From assembly GCA_036785705.1 (NCBI GenBank), contig JAWUZG010000056.1, positions 18,978,501-19,042,500 on the forward strand: a stretch of DNA of 64,000 bases. The letters are read 5' to 3'. Positions 32,753-44,768 of this stretch are shown here, piece by piece. The stretch comes from Acanthornis magna (lineage: Eukaryota > Chordata > Aves > Passeriformes > Acanthizidae). The notes under the pieces are model-generated. The model did no database searches, had not been told where the DNA came from, and was given only the letters and a program-made list of their open reading frames with translations. A program made the translations under genes and the position numbers. Numbering within the stretch: position 1 is the first letter of the stretch; each line of letters starts with the position of its first letter.

Positions 32753-34228
32753 GTGACAGGCAGTGTTCAGTGCGGTCCTGTGGCCGGGGCCGGGCAGGGT
32801 CCCCCCAGACCCACAGAGTGAGGACGAGGCTGTCCCGAGGCTGCTGCAGGCACCGAGCAGGGTGTGAATCTCTGGTCGGGAGCCAAGCAATGCCTTCATG
32901 CAATCCAAGCCACTCCTGTGCAGTGTAAACATCGTCACTGGAATGAATCCGAGGGTCTGCGCTGGCAGATAGCAGCTGCAGCAGGGTGTCAGCAGGAGCA
33001 GAGCCTGCACTGAGGGATGCTCATGCTCCTCACTCCTTGGGGGACGTGGTGGTGGCTGTGCATGTTCCAGAGCGTGGGGTCACAGGCCAGGACATCAAAT
33101 CTTTGTCTTTTATTGGTTAATGCCGTGCTCCATCACCCTGGCTGGTGCGGGATTTTCACTGTAATTAATACCAATGAACATGTCTGCTGGAGAGGGCACT
33201 GGAAAGCTTTTCATACAGTGCTGTTTCCTCCCTGAATTATCATTTTGGTTTACATCAGACCTCAAAAACGCACCCTGCCCACAGCTGTGGTGTGCAAGGA
33301 CACTGGGCCAGGGGTGCTGTGCCCCAGAGCTGCAGTGCCCCCAGACCCTGCTGTGCCACAGGTGCTGCCCAGGTATGCTGAGCCTCGAGCTGCCCTGTGC
33401 CCCCAGGGGTCTGTGCCAGCCCCCTCTGCATGGGCCTGGGGCGACGCTCTGATCTTTGGTCTGGTACAACTCTCCTCGGGGTGATGCTCCTCTCCTCAGG
33501 GTGATGCTCCTCCTCTCGGGGAGATGCTCCTCTGCCGTGCTCCTGTGCCAGGCACAGTCTCAGTGCTGCCGTGCAGGCACCTGCTCTTTCCTCGGTGGAT
33601 TCCCCCATCCTCCACCCCTTTTGGTGGCCTTTGTGTCTCCACATGCACCAAGGGATGCTGCCAAGGACGTGGCCTGTCCATGACTGAGCAGTGGTGCCCC
33701 TGGGCACGGTGAAGGGTCTGCCTTGGCACCTGCTAAAATCTGGGGGTGTCTCTGAAGGTGGCTGCAGAATGTGAGGCTTGAATTCAATCTGTGACAGCCC
33801 AGAGCCTCTATTTCCTGTGCTCAACTGCAGGAGCTCTGAGAGACGGACAGGGAGCAGTGGGCCTGGAGACAGGAGTGGTTTGGGAGTGTTTCTGTGTCGG
33901 GCCTGTTATGGCTCCTTGCTCGCAGGGAAAGTGCAGCCTGGATGTGAGGGAAGATCCCAACTCTTTCAGCTGCCAGGCAGGGCTATTTTCACTCTCCATC
34001 TCCTCTGCATATTCCGGACACGGGATCCGCACTGACCCTGCAGCCACCTGAGCTCCCCAGCGCCTCAGAGTGACAGGGCCACCCTCCTCTGCCATTTATC
34101 CATCAATTTGTGCCACGCAGGGGCCTAATGGAGCGAGTAACACCCGGGCTGGGGCTCTGCAGGGCCACGGCACAGCGCCGTGCTGGGGAGAGCTCGGCAT
34201 TCTGAGGCAGTCTGGTCACCTGTGCAGG
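32753..34228. other. Intron 1, nothing recognised except a short repeat
   Basis: A roughly 20-bp unit (CTCGGGGTGATGCTCCT) occurs three times at 33,471-33,531. Otherwise unique sequence. Confidence 0.5.
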
Positions 34229-34461
34229 GAGAGAGGGAGGGAGGGAGGGACGGATGGATGGATGGATGGATAGATGGATGGATGGATGAGGGGTGGAGGG
34301 ATGGATGGAGGGATGGACGGACAGACAGGGATGGATGGATGATGGATGGACAGACAGGGATGGATGGATGGATGAGGGGTGGATGGATGGATGAGGGGTG
34401 GATGGATGGATGAGGGGTGGATGGACGGACAGGGATGGAGGGATGGAGGGATGGATGGATG
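34229..34461. repeat. GGAT/GGAC tetranucleotide microsatellite
   Basis: It starts as GAGGGAGG and continues as interrupted (GGAT)n with GAGGGGT and GGACGGACAG interruptions. Confidence 0.95.
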
Positions 34462-37391
34462 TCCCCAGTCCTGCCAGGGCCCTGTTCCCCAGGGATTTCT
34501 GGCTCCCCGTGCAGGGCAGGGGCTGCTGCACACTGGTTTGTACCGTGGGGACAGGGCCTGTTGGGAGAGAACCAGTGCACACAAATCAGTGCAACTTGCA
34601 CTGCTTTCTCTAAGCCCACGAGTGTCCTGTAGGTGTAATTCCATTTGTCTTCCCGCAGGTCTCCCGAAGCATCCCTTTCCTTTAGCAGGGATGTGCTAAT
34701 CCCATGTGAAACCCGCTCTGATGTGAGTGGAACAGACAGGCAGAACCTTTTCTACATTAAACTGGAGGCGCAGAGCCTTGTGCACACACGGAGTGTTATC
34801 ACAGACATGATATCCCAGCCTCACGCGCTCCCGGGATGCTCGGCCGCGCCTCGGGAGCAGCGCGGCTCCATCGCTGCCTGACAGCGAGCAGGATGATCTG
34901 AGAGGGACAGGGGGAGCTTCCCTCCCTCTGCTTTGGTGTGGCCGTGGAATAAACCACAGCCTTTTGTGGAATTTGGCTGTGATCTGCTCTGAGCTCTCTG
35001 TGTAGCGCAGCTCATCCAGGCGGAGTTTTTAAGGTGGGATTTTTAGCAGCTCCTGTTAAGGCCAGGAGCTGACCTGTGGCAGTCCTGGGACATCTGGGGA
35101 GGTCCCGAGGGGCTGCAGCTTGGGTGGGGCTTGGGTCACCCTGCTGTGCTGGGCAATGCCCCTGCCCACGGTGGGTGTGTTGAGTGGGGGTGGTCAGGGC
35201 CCCGTGCAGAGTCCTCAGCACTGCTGGGGGAAAGCACATGGGAGATGGGATCAGGGATCCCTCCCGGCTCCGTGCCCACCCAGAGAGCTGATCCCTCTAT
35301 GTATCTGTGTGGTCAGATCTGCTCCGCTCTCCTTCCCAGAAATAAACACAGGTGGAAGAGAACAACACCCCATTTGGAATTCTAGGTGCTGTTTTCTCAC
35401 CTGTGGAATTCCCAGTGAAGATAAACCCAGCACGTGCAGGCAGAGGACTTCTGCCCTGGCCATTAGGGCTTCCAGATCAGCTCCCCTTGGGCCTCCAGCT
35501 CAGTCCCTTGTCCCCTTCAGTGTCCTGAGCAGCAGATCTGGGGCCACCACCCACGACACACCATCCCAGCCTTCCCAGCAAACCTTTAGAGGCAGATTTT
35601 GGGAAGAAGGCCCTGATGGATGCCCACAGCAGCAGCAAACCCAGCCAGGCTCTCTCAGCTGTGGTGTTTTCTGTGAGTGGCCGAGGTCCCGGTGGGGCTG
35701 GGCTGGGCTGGGGTGGCTGCAGGTCCCAGTGACGCCTGGTCCTGCAGGCTCGGTGGAATAGCCAAGGTTTAAGAACTCTGGGCAAAGCATTTGCATTTTC
35801 AGGAACTCCCGGAGGGTAAAAAGCTGTCAGCCCGGATAAATATTAGAGCAGCAAAGGGAGGAAGGAGAAACCAGAGTGAGCAGGAAGAGCAGGAGAGATG
35901 AGGAGGCTGCTGCCATTTGTGGGCCCTTGGGACAGACCCTGAGAGCCGTGCTCGCATCCCACTGAGCTCAACAAGCACTCCTCCCGTCCCTGGCGTCTGA
36001 GCACGGCGAAATGTTGGAGTCCCATGTGGTCCAGGGGGCTGGGGCCGTTCTGCCCCCCTGTCCACTGCTGGGGGTCACTGGTACCGCCCCTGCCCCCGGG
36101 GGGATGCTGGGCTGCTTTGGGAGGCTTCAGCAGAGCGATTTTCCGGGGTGTTTCCAGCAGCTGAGCTGGCCAGGGTCCCCCTGTCCCCAGCAGTGCTACA
36201 GCAGCCTGTGCTCCAGCCGGGGAGCTGCAAACCTGCAGGAAGGCTGGGCATCGCCCCTCGCTCCTGGCGTGGACAGGGTGTCCCCTGGCAGTGACAGCAG
36301 GGTCCCCTGGCGTGGGGTGGCACTGCCCCAGCGGTGTTTGGAGCTCTCACCTGGGCTCCAGCAGGGCTCTTTGGAGCAGGGAACGCTCCCTCTCTGGTTT
36401 CCTTCAAAGGACAGTGTGAAATGAGGAGTTAACACAGCAGTAAACTTGTCCATCACCAGCAGCAGCTCGAATCATTAAGCCTGAAACAATTTTAATTGGA
36501 TCCAGGATTTGCAGGAGATTTTTTTGTGTCGTGGTGGAGCCAGACCTGTTTCTCTGCTACCGCCAGCCATTGGAGCAGTGGAGAGGGGAGAGGCCCTGCT
36601 TGGCTTTGGGTGCCTCTGGATCGTGAGGTGTTGGGTCTGTCTCAGCTCCAGACTGGGTGAAAAGACAGAGAGATCGATGTTTTCTTTGCCTTGGAGTGGA
36701 TAAACATCCCTTGGAGAGCTCTAAGTTGTTGATTTAAGTCCTTGACAGGAATTCTCCAGTTTATTGTGGTGACAGGCTCCTGACACCTCCCGTGGGCCAA
36801 AGGTGCAAATCTGGGGAGGATGAACCCCCAGCTCTGTGGGGGTGGTTTGGGGATAAGAATTCAGTTAATCATTCTGCATGTCCCAATTAAAAATGAGGCA
36901 TTTGTCTGTGCAAACGGATGGTGGATCTGTGGCCCTCGCTCACACGAGCTTCCCAGGGAATGTGTCTTCGCAGCGCATGGACTCTTTCAAACGAGCCAGG
37001 AATTAATCAAACTGAGGTGATTCAGTGCAGTGACTGCACAGAGAGGGGAGGTAAAACATAAACATTAAAAATTCAATTTAAATAGAGCGGCCTGGTGGCA
37101 TTTGCAGCCAGGTGTGTGGCAGTTCCCGATCTAAGGAGAGCCGGGTGCCAGGAGGATGCTGCAGCATTAGTGGGGTTACAGCAGGACAGGGAATTCCTCT
37201 GGCCACGGCCTGAGGGGCTGGGGATGGTTTGCTTCCAGCACAGGAGTAACCAGGGGCCGTTTTAAAATGTAGACAGAAAAGTCCCACAGGGCATCAGAGA
37301 TTTAACTGTGTTTGAGGAGGATTCAGGTGCACAAACAGCCCTTGGCATTTGCTCCATGGTCCTACTCCTTGTTGCGATCAGATGGCGTTTG
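34462..37391. other. Intron 1, nothing recognised
   Basis: About 2.9 kb without a recognised CR1 or array. It is AT-richer at 36,420-36,520 and 36,720-37,090. An open frame at 35,120-35,761 has no domain. Confidence 0.5.
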
Positions 37392-37612
37392 TAGAATCTT
37401 GGAATCACAGAATCCTGGAATGGTTTGGGTGGGAAGAGACTCTAAAGCTCATCTCATTCCAGCCCCTGCCACGGCAGGAACACCTCCCACTGTCCCAGGC
37501 TGCTCCAAGCCCTGTCCAGCCTGGCCTGGGACACTGCCAGAGTTCCAGGGGCAGCCACAGCTGCTCTGGGCACCTGTGCCAGGGCCTGCCACCCTCACGG
37601 GGAAGGATTCAC
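37392..37612 (-). mobile_element. CR1 LINE 3' fragment
   Basis: It begins 'tagaatcttggaatcacaga' and ends in 'gccaccctcacggggaagga'. Intact block order. Confidence 0.9.
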
Positions 37613-39660
37613 ATCATGACAGAGGGTGAGGCATGGCCAAAGCCCTGTAAGGTTAAAACCCGAGATGCTCTGGGCCATGTAGGGTTTTGGACAAGGCAGC
37701 GACTGTGGGGAGCAGGGGCTGGAGGGCGGCTCAGGAAGGGCAGGAGGGGTGGGCTGGCAGGGAGAGCGGCTGGAGCTGCTGGCACAGGAGCCGGGAACGC
37801 CGTCCCAGGCTGTGCGTGGTGCCAGCCCTGCCCTGCCCTTGGCCCCGTGCCCTCTCCGTGGGCGTCCGGCGGTCGGCTTTCGAGGAATCGCCGCCACACC
37901 TGCGGTGCCACCTGCCCGTCCTGCCCACGCCGAGGGACGAGGGGCAAAGGCAGGGGGAAATCGGTGCCATTTGTGCCCGTGAGCCCCAGCGCTGAGGGAC
38001 CGCAGCTGCCGCTGGCCGGGACCGGGCACGGGCAGTGCCACCTGGGCAGCGCTGGCGGTGGGGCTGAGGAGCTCTCTGGCTGTGCTGCTCCATGCTCCAG
38101 CCTGCCTGGGCACATGGGGAGCTCGGATCCCCCGGCACTGGGACCAAGGACAGTTTGCAGGCGGCCGTGCAGCTGCAGAGCTGCCGCTGACGTTGTTTTT
38201 CTCCTCCCTGACAGACGCCGGCGATGCCATCGGGTCACCCGCGATTTCAATGTTTAACGAGACGCTTCAATATTTAATCGCACGCTGCTGTGGGGCTGTG
38301 GAGACGCGGCACCGCTGGCAGGGTGGCACAGGGATGCAGAGGTTATTCAGTGCGGGAGTGCCCAGGGGGGCACAGCTCCGTGGGCTCCCCACACTCCCCC
38401 AGCCCCTGGGAGCCAAGGCTGCTCCTCCGTGGGGGACTCGAGTGGCACTGCTCTGCCGTGGAGCCCCTCGGGGGTGGCTGTGCCAGGACCATCCTCCTGC
38501 CGCACGGTGAGGGTCCTGGCGCTGCTGGCGGCAGCACAGCCCCGGACACTTCTCCCCGGACCCCCGGCACAGGCACTGCTCCAGCGCGGTTGGGGCTGGG
38601 GTTTGTTGTGGCCACAGCTGGGCTGGCAGCTGATCCCAAAAACAGCACAAAAACAGCCATAGCAGTCCAGAAAGTTGCAGATGGCCGGGAGCAGGGAATG
38701 CTGGAGCATTCCGAGGAGCTGCTCCCTGCTCGTGTCCAGCTGCAGAGAGCTCTCGGCTCCCTAGCCCCGTTCGGGCACGGCGCACCCCGGGAGGGGCACA
38801 GAGCAGCACCAGGGCATGGGAGGGGCACTCTGCAGAGCTCAGGAAAGACAATCAAAAGGGGCTTGGCAAACCGGGGCAGCGAAGGGAAATAATATGGGGA
38901 AGGGAAACTGGGGGCCTGGGTTTGCTTCTGGAATGGGGAGGGGGAAAAGGGCTGGGAGGGCAGAGTCCCATTCCTGGGGATGAAGGTGGTGAGTGTGTGG
39001 AGAAGAAGAAGGAAGCATTCCCTGGGTTTTCATCCTGGATCTCTTCCCAGTGCCCCCGGGATGCTGGATGTGAGCAGACTCCGGCTCAGCCTGCCAAGCA
39101 GCAGTGCCAGCCTCCAGGCCAGGCCGGGCTGCTGCGAACTCCAACCAGACCAGGAAGCCTCTTCAGCTGCTTTATTTTTCTAGGATTAGAAATCAAAATC
39201 TTTATTATGAAATACTAACACTTGCAAAAAAAAATTCCCAAGGCTGGGCTCCTCCATTGCCAATTCCATCAGTGCCAGTGCTCCCGGCTGGCAGCTCCTG
39301 CAGAGCCGTTATCTCCAGGAGAAATCGTTACACAATCCTCATTCTCATGCTACAAACGGCTCCGTTATGGAACCCGGACTTCAAAGCAGACCCAGAAACA
39401 ACCAAGTTTCTGTTCAGAATCCAAGATGTTCGGGGAGGACCAGGATTTAGGCTTTGCAATCTGTTGCAGAGAGCAGGTTGGGCTCGATCCCGAGGATGGG
39501 AAGTGGTCCCGTGTTTGTGAGGGGAGAGAAATGAGAAAATCCTTTCCTGACCCAGTAGGCGCGGGGATTTAACTGGGAGCGAATGTGAATCATGTGTGGA
39601 ATAAGTGAAGATGCAGTCTCCCTTCAGCTGCCTGGGCAGTGGGAAGGAATTGACCCAGCA
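37613..39660. other. Intron 1, nothing recognised
   Basis: A locally CpG-richer stretch lies at about 37,780-38,060 (GTGGGCGTCCGGCGGTCGGC), the most CpG-dense part of the intron beyond the main island. No exon is identified there. It is AT-rich at 39,165-39,240. Confidence 0.45.
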
Positions 39661-39834
39661 GAGTGGGATGCTAGAATGGGATACTGGAGAGAAATGCTGT
39701 AGTGGAATGCTGGAGCAGGATGCTGGAGTGAAATGCTGGAGCAGAATGCTGGAGTGAAGTGCTGGAGCAGGATGCTGGAGAGAAATGCTGGAGCAGGATG
39801 CTGGAGTGAAATGCTGGAGCAGGATGCTGGAGTA
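39661..39834. repeat. 13-bp minisatellite arranged as 26-bp dimers
   Basis: ATGCTGGAGCAGG and ATGCTGGAGTGAA alternate over about 13 units. Confidence 0.95.
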
Positions 39835-40212
39835 GGAAGAATGGTCCCTGCATGTCTCTCCTCCCTGTATTCCTGCCTCCAGCTGACCAGAGGATTGTCC
39901 CAATGCCAGAGACTGGCACAGCTCTGAGCTGTGGGAGGCTGTGGGGTCTGGCAGCGCCGGTGCCGTGGGGAGGCTTTGCCAGGCTGCCCCAGAGCTGCGC
40001 TGCTGTGGCTCAGGTGTCCCCGTGCTCCGGGGCACGAGGCGGATGCCCAGCGCTCATCCTGCATCATCTTGCTTTAATGAACTGCTTTCCCAGTCCATGG
40101 ACAGACTAATTTGGCTCCTGTCTCGCGGGGAATGAAGCCGTGGCTCGTGACCCCGCTGGCTCTCGAGCTGCTGGGAAGTCGCTGTGGCTCGGCCGAGGTA
40201 ACCGCGTTATCC

Positions 40213-40285
40213 CTGCGGTGCCCATTAGCTCTGATGGGAAGGAATGGCCCTGTAGCTTCCCATTAGAGCTAATGGGCATCAGCAG
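40213..40285 (+). ncRNA. Pre-miRNA-like hairpin (candidate)
   Basis: Arms 40,217-40,241 and 40,256-40,280 pair over 25 consecutive positions: 23 Watson-Crick pairs and two G-U pairs (40,218 with 40,279; 40,233 with 40,264), around a 14-nt loop. Four more pairs (40,213-40,216 with 40,282-40,285) extend the stem past a bulged A at 40,281. Both non-Watson-Crick positions are G-U on the + strand, the sense strand of FRMD5 intron 1; on the minus strand they would be A-C mismatches. Size and shape suit a Drosha/Dicer substrate, but expression is unknown, and a chance or templated palindrome is possible. Confidence 0.35.
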
Positions 40286-40714
40286 AGCTGCCTGCCCAGC
40301 GCAGGGAAGCTGTGCCCAGCCCAGGGAAGCTGTGCCCAGTGCAGGGAAGCTGTGCCCAGCACAGGTGAGCCCTGCTCAGCTCAGGGAAGCTGTGCCCAGG
40401 GCAGGAGAGCAGTGCCCAGCGCAGGGAAGCTGTGCCCAGCTCAGGGAAGCTGTGCCCAGCGCAGGGGAGCTGTGCCCAGGACAGGAGAGCAGTGCCCAGC
40501 GCAGGGAAGGTGTGCCCAGTGCAGGGAAGGTGTGACCAGCTCAGGGGAGCTGTGCCCAGCTCAGGAAAGTGGTGCCCAGCACAGGAAAGCCGTGCCCAGC
40601 ACAGGAGAGCAGTGCCCAGTGCAGGGAAGCTGTGCCCAGCGCAGGAGAGCAGTGCCCAGCACAGGGAAGCTGTGCCCAGCTCAGGGAAGCTCTGCCCAGC
40701 TCAGGGAGCTGTAG
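40285..40714. repeat. 20-bp minisatellite, about 21 copies
   Basis: The unit is CAGGGAAGCTGTGCCCAGCG, with GAGAGCAG and GAGGTG-type variants. It abuts the hairpin at 40,213-40,285. Confidence 0.95.
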
Positions 40715-41296
40715 CCATTCCATGCCGAGCCGTGGAAGCAGCGTGGGGAGCAGGAGCAGGGACAGCTCTGCAGGGACCTGCCACAGGCAGGGGATGAAGG
40801 AGGGACACCGATTCGCAGAGATGCAGGTCCCGAAGCTCCTGGAGAGTGGGGCTGCAGCAGATAGTGCAGAAACAGGCTGGAGCTGTCAGATCCCCACGAT
40901 GAGATCTGGGGCTAAGGTGTAATTCTAGAATTTTCAAAGCAGTTTCAGTTTTGGGGGATCCATGAAAGAAGAGCCAAGCCCACAGACCCTGCAGGTCTGT
41001 AATCTTCACAACATCATCAGCACCACAGCTGCTGGATTAACCTTTGTTTCCTGGATTTCCCTGAGCAGCCACTTCACTTCCCGGCAGCAGGCAGAGATGC
41101 AGTGCAAGCACAAAATACAGCTACCTGCTCTCTTTTCCTCCAAAATTCAGCGTTTCTGATGAAGCAGGCGCCCAATCCAGGTCAACCTTGGCTGGTTTTA
41201 GCAAAACCATTTCCTTCAGATTTGGATGAGGCTGAGACTTTTGGAATTACAGAGTGAACCCAACATAAGTACTAACAATTTTGTGTGTGTTCCCTG
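40715..41296. other. Intron 1, nothing recognised
   Basis: Unique sequence between the 20-bp array and a CR1 fragment. AT-richer at 40,915-41,280. Confidence 0.5.
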
Positions 41297-41540
41297 ACAG
41301 AGGGCAGGCTTAGATGGGATATTGAGAAGGAATTCCTGGCTGGGAGGGTGGGCAGGCCCTGGCACAGGTGCCCAGAGCAGCTGTGGCTGTCCCTGGATCC
41401 CTGGCAGTGTCCCAGGCCAGGTTGGACAGGGCTGGGAGCAGTGTGGGACAGTGGGAGGTGTCCCTGCCCTGGCAGGGCTGGAATGAGGTGAGCTTTAAGG
41501 TCCCTTCTAACCCAAACCACTCCGGGATTCTGTGATTACT
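41297..41540 (+). mobile_element. CR1 LINE 3' fragment
   Basis: It runs from 'ctgacagagggcaggcttag' to 'cactccgggattctgtgatt', a clear CR1 3' terminus. Confidence 0.9.
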
Positions 41541-42633
41541 AAGTCCCCATCATTTCTTCTCTTCCTCGATGGAGTTGGTGAAGAGAACAGAGGATGAGGG
41601 TGGGAGCTCAGCCTGACTGTAAGTGTTGGAAGCAGCAATGGATGCCCGAGCGGGGGCAGCTCTCAATGCCCAGCACTGGCCCGGGCACGGCTGCGAGGGC
41701 CAGCGGACAATGCCCGCGGTGTGCACACCACAAAGGGCTCTTCTTCCCCCAAAGCATGCCTGGCCACTTGCTTTAGCCCCTCCTTCCCCAAGACAATGGC
41801 AGGAAAACCTTCCTTTGGGCTGGAATTCCTCTCGGTTCCTCTCTCTCCCAGGCTGGGGCTGCGCTGTCTCGGCTGAGCTCAGGCCTGGGGGGTTCGAAGC
41901 CTCTAAACGCCCACCCAGTGCCAAGGAGCAGCCGCTGGCTTCCCACACACCTCTGGGGTGCCCAGGTCATGCCATTCCACGTGCAATGACAGTAATTAAC
42001 TGCAGCACTCTTTCAGCTTTGAGCCCATCACTGTTATCCCGCAGAGCACCCCGTGCCCCTCTCTGGATCACCCTGCCAGGCAGCTGGGCTGGCATCCCAC
42101 GGCTGCTGCTCCTGCTTGGTCATTCTGCTCAGGAGCTCGGCTACTGCAGCCTTTGACAGTCTCCATCTTTATAGCTTATTTCATGTTTTGAAAGATTTAT
42201 TTGAATAAATTGCCAGATGAAATACTGCTTTCAACTCGCTGACCTGCTGGGCTGTTGTAGCCTTCCAGCAGTGCCATCAGGGAAAATTCCAGCCTCAGAA
42301 GTTCTCCTGGTATAAACGAATTGCCTCGGAGGTATTTTGATGCAGAGCTGCATTAAGCAGAAAGGGGGTTTGGTGACAGTGGTTGTTGGTTAAAGAAGAA
42401 AAGAAAACTTCAGTGTGTGTTTGAAGGGCTGGGTTGTTTGCCATGGCCAGCGTGGGCTGCTCGGGGAGTGGGAAGCTGGGAATGCCACGGAGGGATAGCA
42501 CTCACGGCAGATGCTGGATGGAAACCAGAGCTGCTGCTTGGTTCCTGTGCTTCGGAGAGTCACTCTGCGATTGGCGATTGCTGGGATGGGAGCTGCTCTG
42601 GACACCCGAAATTTGACTGGACAAAAGCACATA
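41541..42633. other. Intron 1, nothing recognised
   Basis: A homeodomain-type GACAGTAATTAACTGC occurs near 41,987 and AT-rich sequence at 42,170-42,240. A tRNA B-box-like GGTTCGAAGCC at 41,891 is not part of a tRNA. Confidence 0.5.
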
Positions 42634-42725
42634 GCCTGAAGCTGTGCCAGGGGAGACTCTGACAGCATCAGGAGGAATTTCTTCCTGGAGAGAGCGGCTC
42701 TGCCCTGGCAGAGGTGGTGAATGGC
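42634..42725 (+). mobile_element. CR1 LINE fragment, partial
   Basis: 'gaagctgtgccaggggagac' followed by 'aggaggaatttcttcctgga' matches the CR1 block upstream of the usual 3' tail. The tail itself is missing. Confidence 0.55.
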
Positions 42726-43499
42726 AGGATTTGGGAGCAGCCGGGCGGCACAGAGGGAGAGCGGCTGCGGAGCTGGGCTTGGCAGTGCCTGCTGCCTGCG
42801 GGTTTGCTCTGCTGATCCCTCATCCTCGGGGCTGCAGCAGCCGTGGGATTTAAAGTGACAGCACGGAGGGGCCACAGCTCCAGCTCAGCCAGGATTGGGC
42901 GGAAGAGAGCGAAATGGGGTGAAGGCATCCCCAGCTCAGCAGCAGCACAATCCTGAGCTGAGCTGGAGGTGCTTCACCCATTTCCCTCTCCTCCCAGCCG
43001 AGCCCCATGCAGGGTGGGTGCTGTGAGCAGCAGATCCGGAGGGAGAACTGACAGCCCCATCCAGGACCCTGCGACCCTCCTCCAAACATGGATGGGCACG
43101 GTCAGTGCTCCAGGGCGACATTTGTACTCCTGCTCAAAGACTAAAGACATGATGCTCTGGTGATGTTCGTCCAACAAAATTTGTTCTGGAAATGGTGCAG
43201 TACCTCAAATAAATGCCGTCCAAAGGCAGAGTGAGTGTTGCTTCTGTGCTCAGACGTTCAGAGCTCCCAAAGTGCTGCTGAATCCTTGCCTTTGCCTGCG
43301 TGGGGTTGTTGTGGGCTCCCAGGACATGGTCACGTTGGTGGCCCCTGGTTTCATGGCAGACTGCAGCGGCTGTAATGGCACTGGGATGCTGAAGGGACGG
43401 GGGATTGGATTTATTGGAACCAGACGTTTCTGGGGCCAGCCAAGATTTCCTTCTATACAGGAAATAATTTAACAGCACAGTAATTATATCAATGCATTT
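42726..43499. other. Intron 1, nothing recognised
   Basis: Unique sequence, GC-rich to 43,100. Confidence 0.5.
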
Positions 43500-43562
43500 A
43501 ATAGAATCATGGGATCATTTTTGTGGGAAAGGACCTCGAAGATCATCGAGTCCAGCCATCTG
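43500..43562 (-). mobile_element. CR1 LINE 3' terminal fragment, short
   Basis: 'tagaatcatgggatcatttt' then 'aaaggacctcgaagatcatc' and 'gagtccagcc', the reverse complement of an older CR1 subfamily end. Confidence 0.75.
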
Positions 43563-43661
43563 TAAGTAGGAAAGTAATTCCAGGCTTTACTCACATGGAA
43601 TGGCGTTATCCTTGAGGAGCACTGGGTGGATTTGTGTGCACACACAGCTGTGCCCTGTCAT

Positions 43662-43706
43662 TCATCATCGTCATCATCGCCATCATCATCATCATCATCA
43701 CCATCC
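43662..43706. repeat. (CAT)n microsatellite
   Basis: Interrupted CAT repeat with CGT and CGC interruptions. Confidence 0.95.
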
Positions 43707-43899
43707 ACCTCAGCTGATCCTTGCCCAAACTGCAGGAATGTGCGGCTCTGGGGCATCAAGCAGTGCCAGGACAAGGCACAACAGGACACACATCGTGTGT
43801 CCCACCCATGCCAGGCTGAGGAGCATCCCCGCGGCCACGATGAGAGCTCCAGGGGCCCGTGGAACAACTGGCACAAACTGGGGCAGAATGTGTGGTTTG

Positions 43900-44170
43900 T
43901 CAGTGCCCTGTTATTAATAGTTAATCAGCCTGCTCTGTATTTCAAAGCGTGTGGGCATGGGAGGGAATTGCCAGCGAAGCAAACCACTTAACTCGGAGTC
44001 GCGTTTCTGGCGCGGCGCCTCCGAGGAAACGCTCTCCAGGTTTTCCTGGAGAGCTCATTATGGAGACAATAAAGGCCCAGGATAAATAGGATGCAACTGT
44101 TATTAACACGCAGTCCCTAGAAACTGGGCTAAAAAATCCTCGGCACTTGGACAATAAAATTGTGTCCTTG
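43900..44170. promoter_or_regulatory. Candidate conserved non-coding element with a 10-bp hairpin
   Basis: TTATTAATAGTTAATCAGCC and GCAACTGTTATTAACACGC flank a CpG-rich core (GGCGCGGCGCC near 44,010). A perfect 10-bp inverted repeat with a TTTT loop occupies 44,031-44,054. It is repeat-free and its function is inferred from texture only. Confidence 0.3.
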
Positions 44171-44621
44171 ATCCGAGTGGTAGCGTGTTCCTCCCGTTGC
44201 CATGGCGATGGCATCCTCCAGCGATGCTCCCAGCTGCTCCTCACATTAACGCTCCCTCAGATCCTCGGGCCGGGGTATTTGCATTTGAAACCATCAGCAG
44301 TGCCTTCCCCGACTGCCATAGTCCATCCATTTCACAAAGTGCTCCGTTTTTTCCTGCCTCCTTTCCCACACGGTGGTTTTTGGCACTGGAATGCCCTTCC
44401 CCAAGGCAAACCCATGCTGGAGTGTGCCACCGTCCCGCTGGGCATGGAGAGCTGGCTCCAGAGAGAAAATTTACTGCAAATTGGATCGTTTGGCTTTGTT
44501 TAAAATTCTGTGTCCATGGAAATCAGTGGTGGAGAGGGCTGGGTACCAGAGGGCACCTCCTCCCCACCTCTTCACCTCCCTGCACAGAGGCCACGTGTGT
44601 CACCACCTGTGCCAGGGGTGC
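44171..44621. other. Intron 1, nothing recognised
   Basis: Unique sequence, no exon or repeat signal. Confidence 0.5.
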
Positions 44622-44768
44622 TCGTGGAGTCACGGAATGGTTTGGGTTGGAAGGGACCGTAAAGCTCATCCTGTTCCAACCCCTGCCATGGGCAGGGACA
44701 CCTCCCACTGTCCCAGGCTGCTCCAAGCCCTGTCCAGCCTGGCCGAGGACTTTTCCAGGGCTGGGGCA
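44622..44768 (-). mobile_element. CR1 LINE 3' fragment
   Basis: It begins 'gtggagtcacggaatggttt' and stops after 'ggccgaggacttttccaggg'. Confidence 0.9.

Noticed and set aside
34229..34461. GGAT array as a telomere-like or regulatory repeat
   Set aside because: It is an ordinary interrupted tetranucleotide microsatellite; no TTAGGG units are present.
41885..41905. tRNA B-box-like GGTTCGAAGCC
   Set aside because: No A box at the right distance and no cloverleaf could be formed around it.
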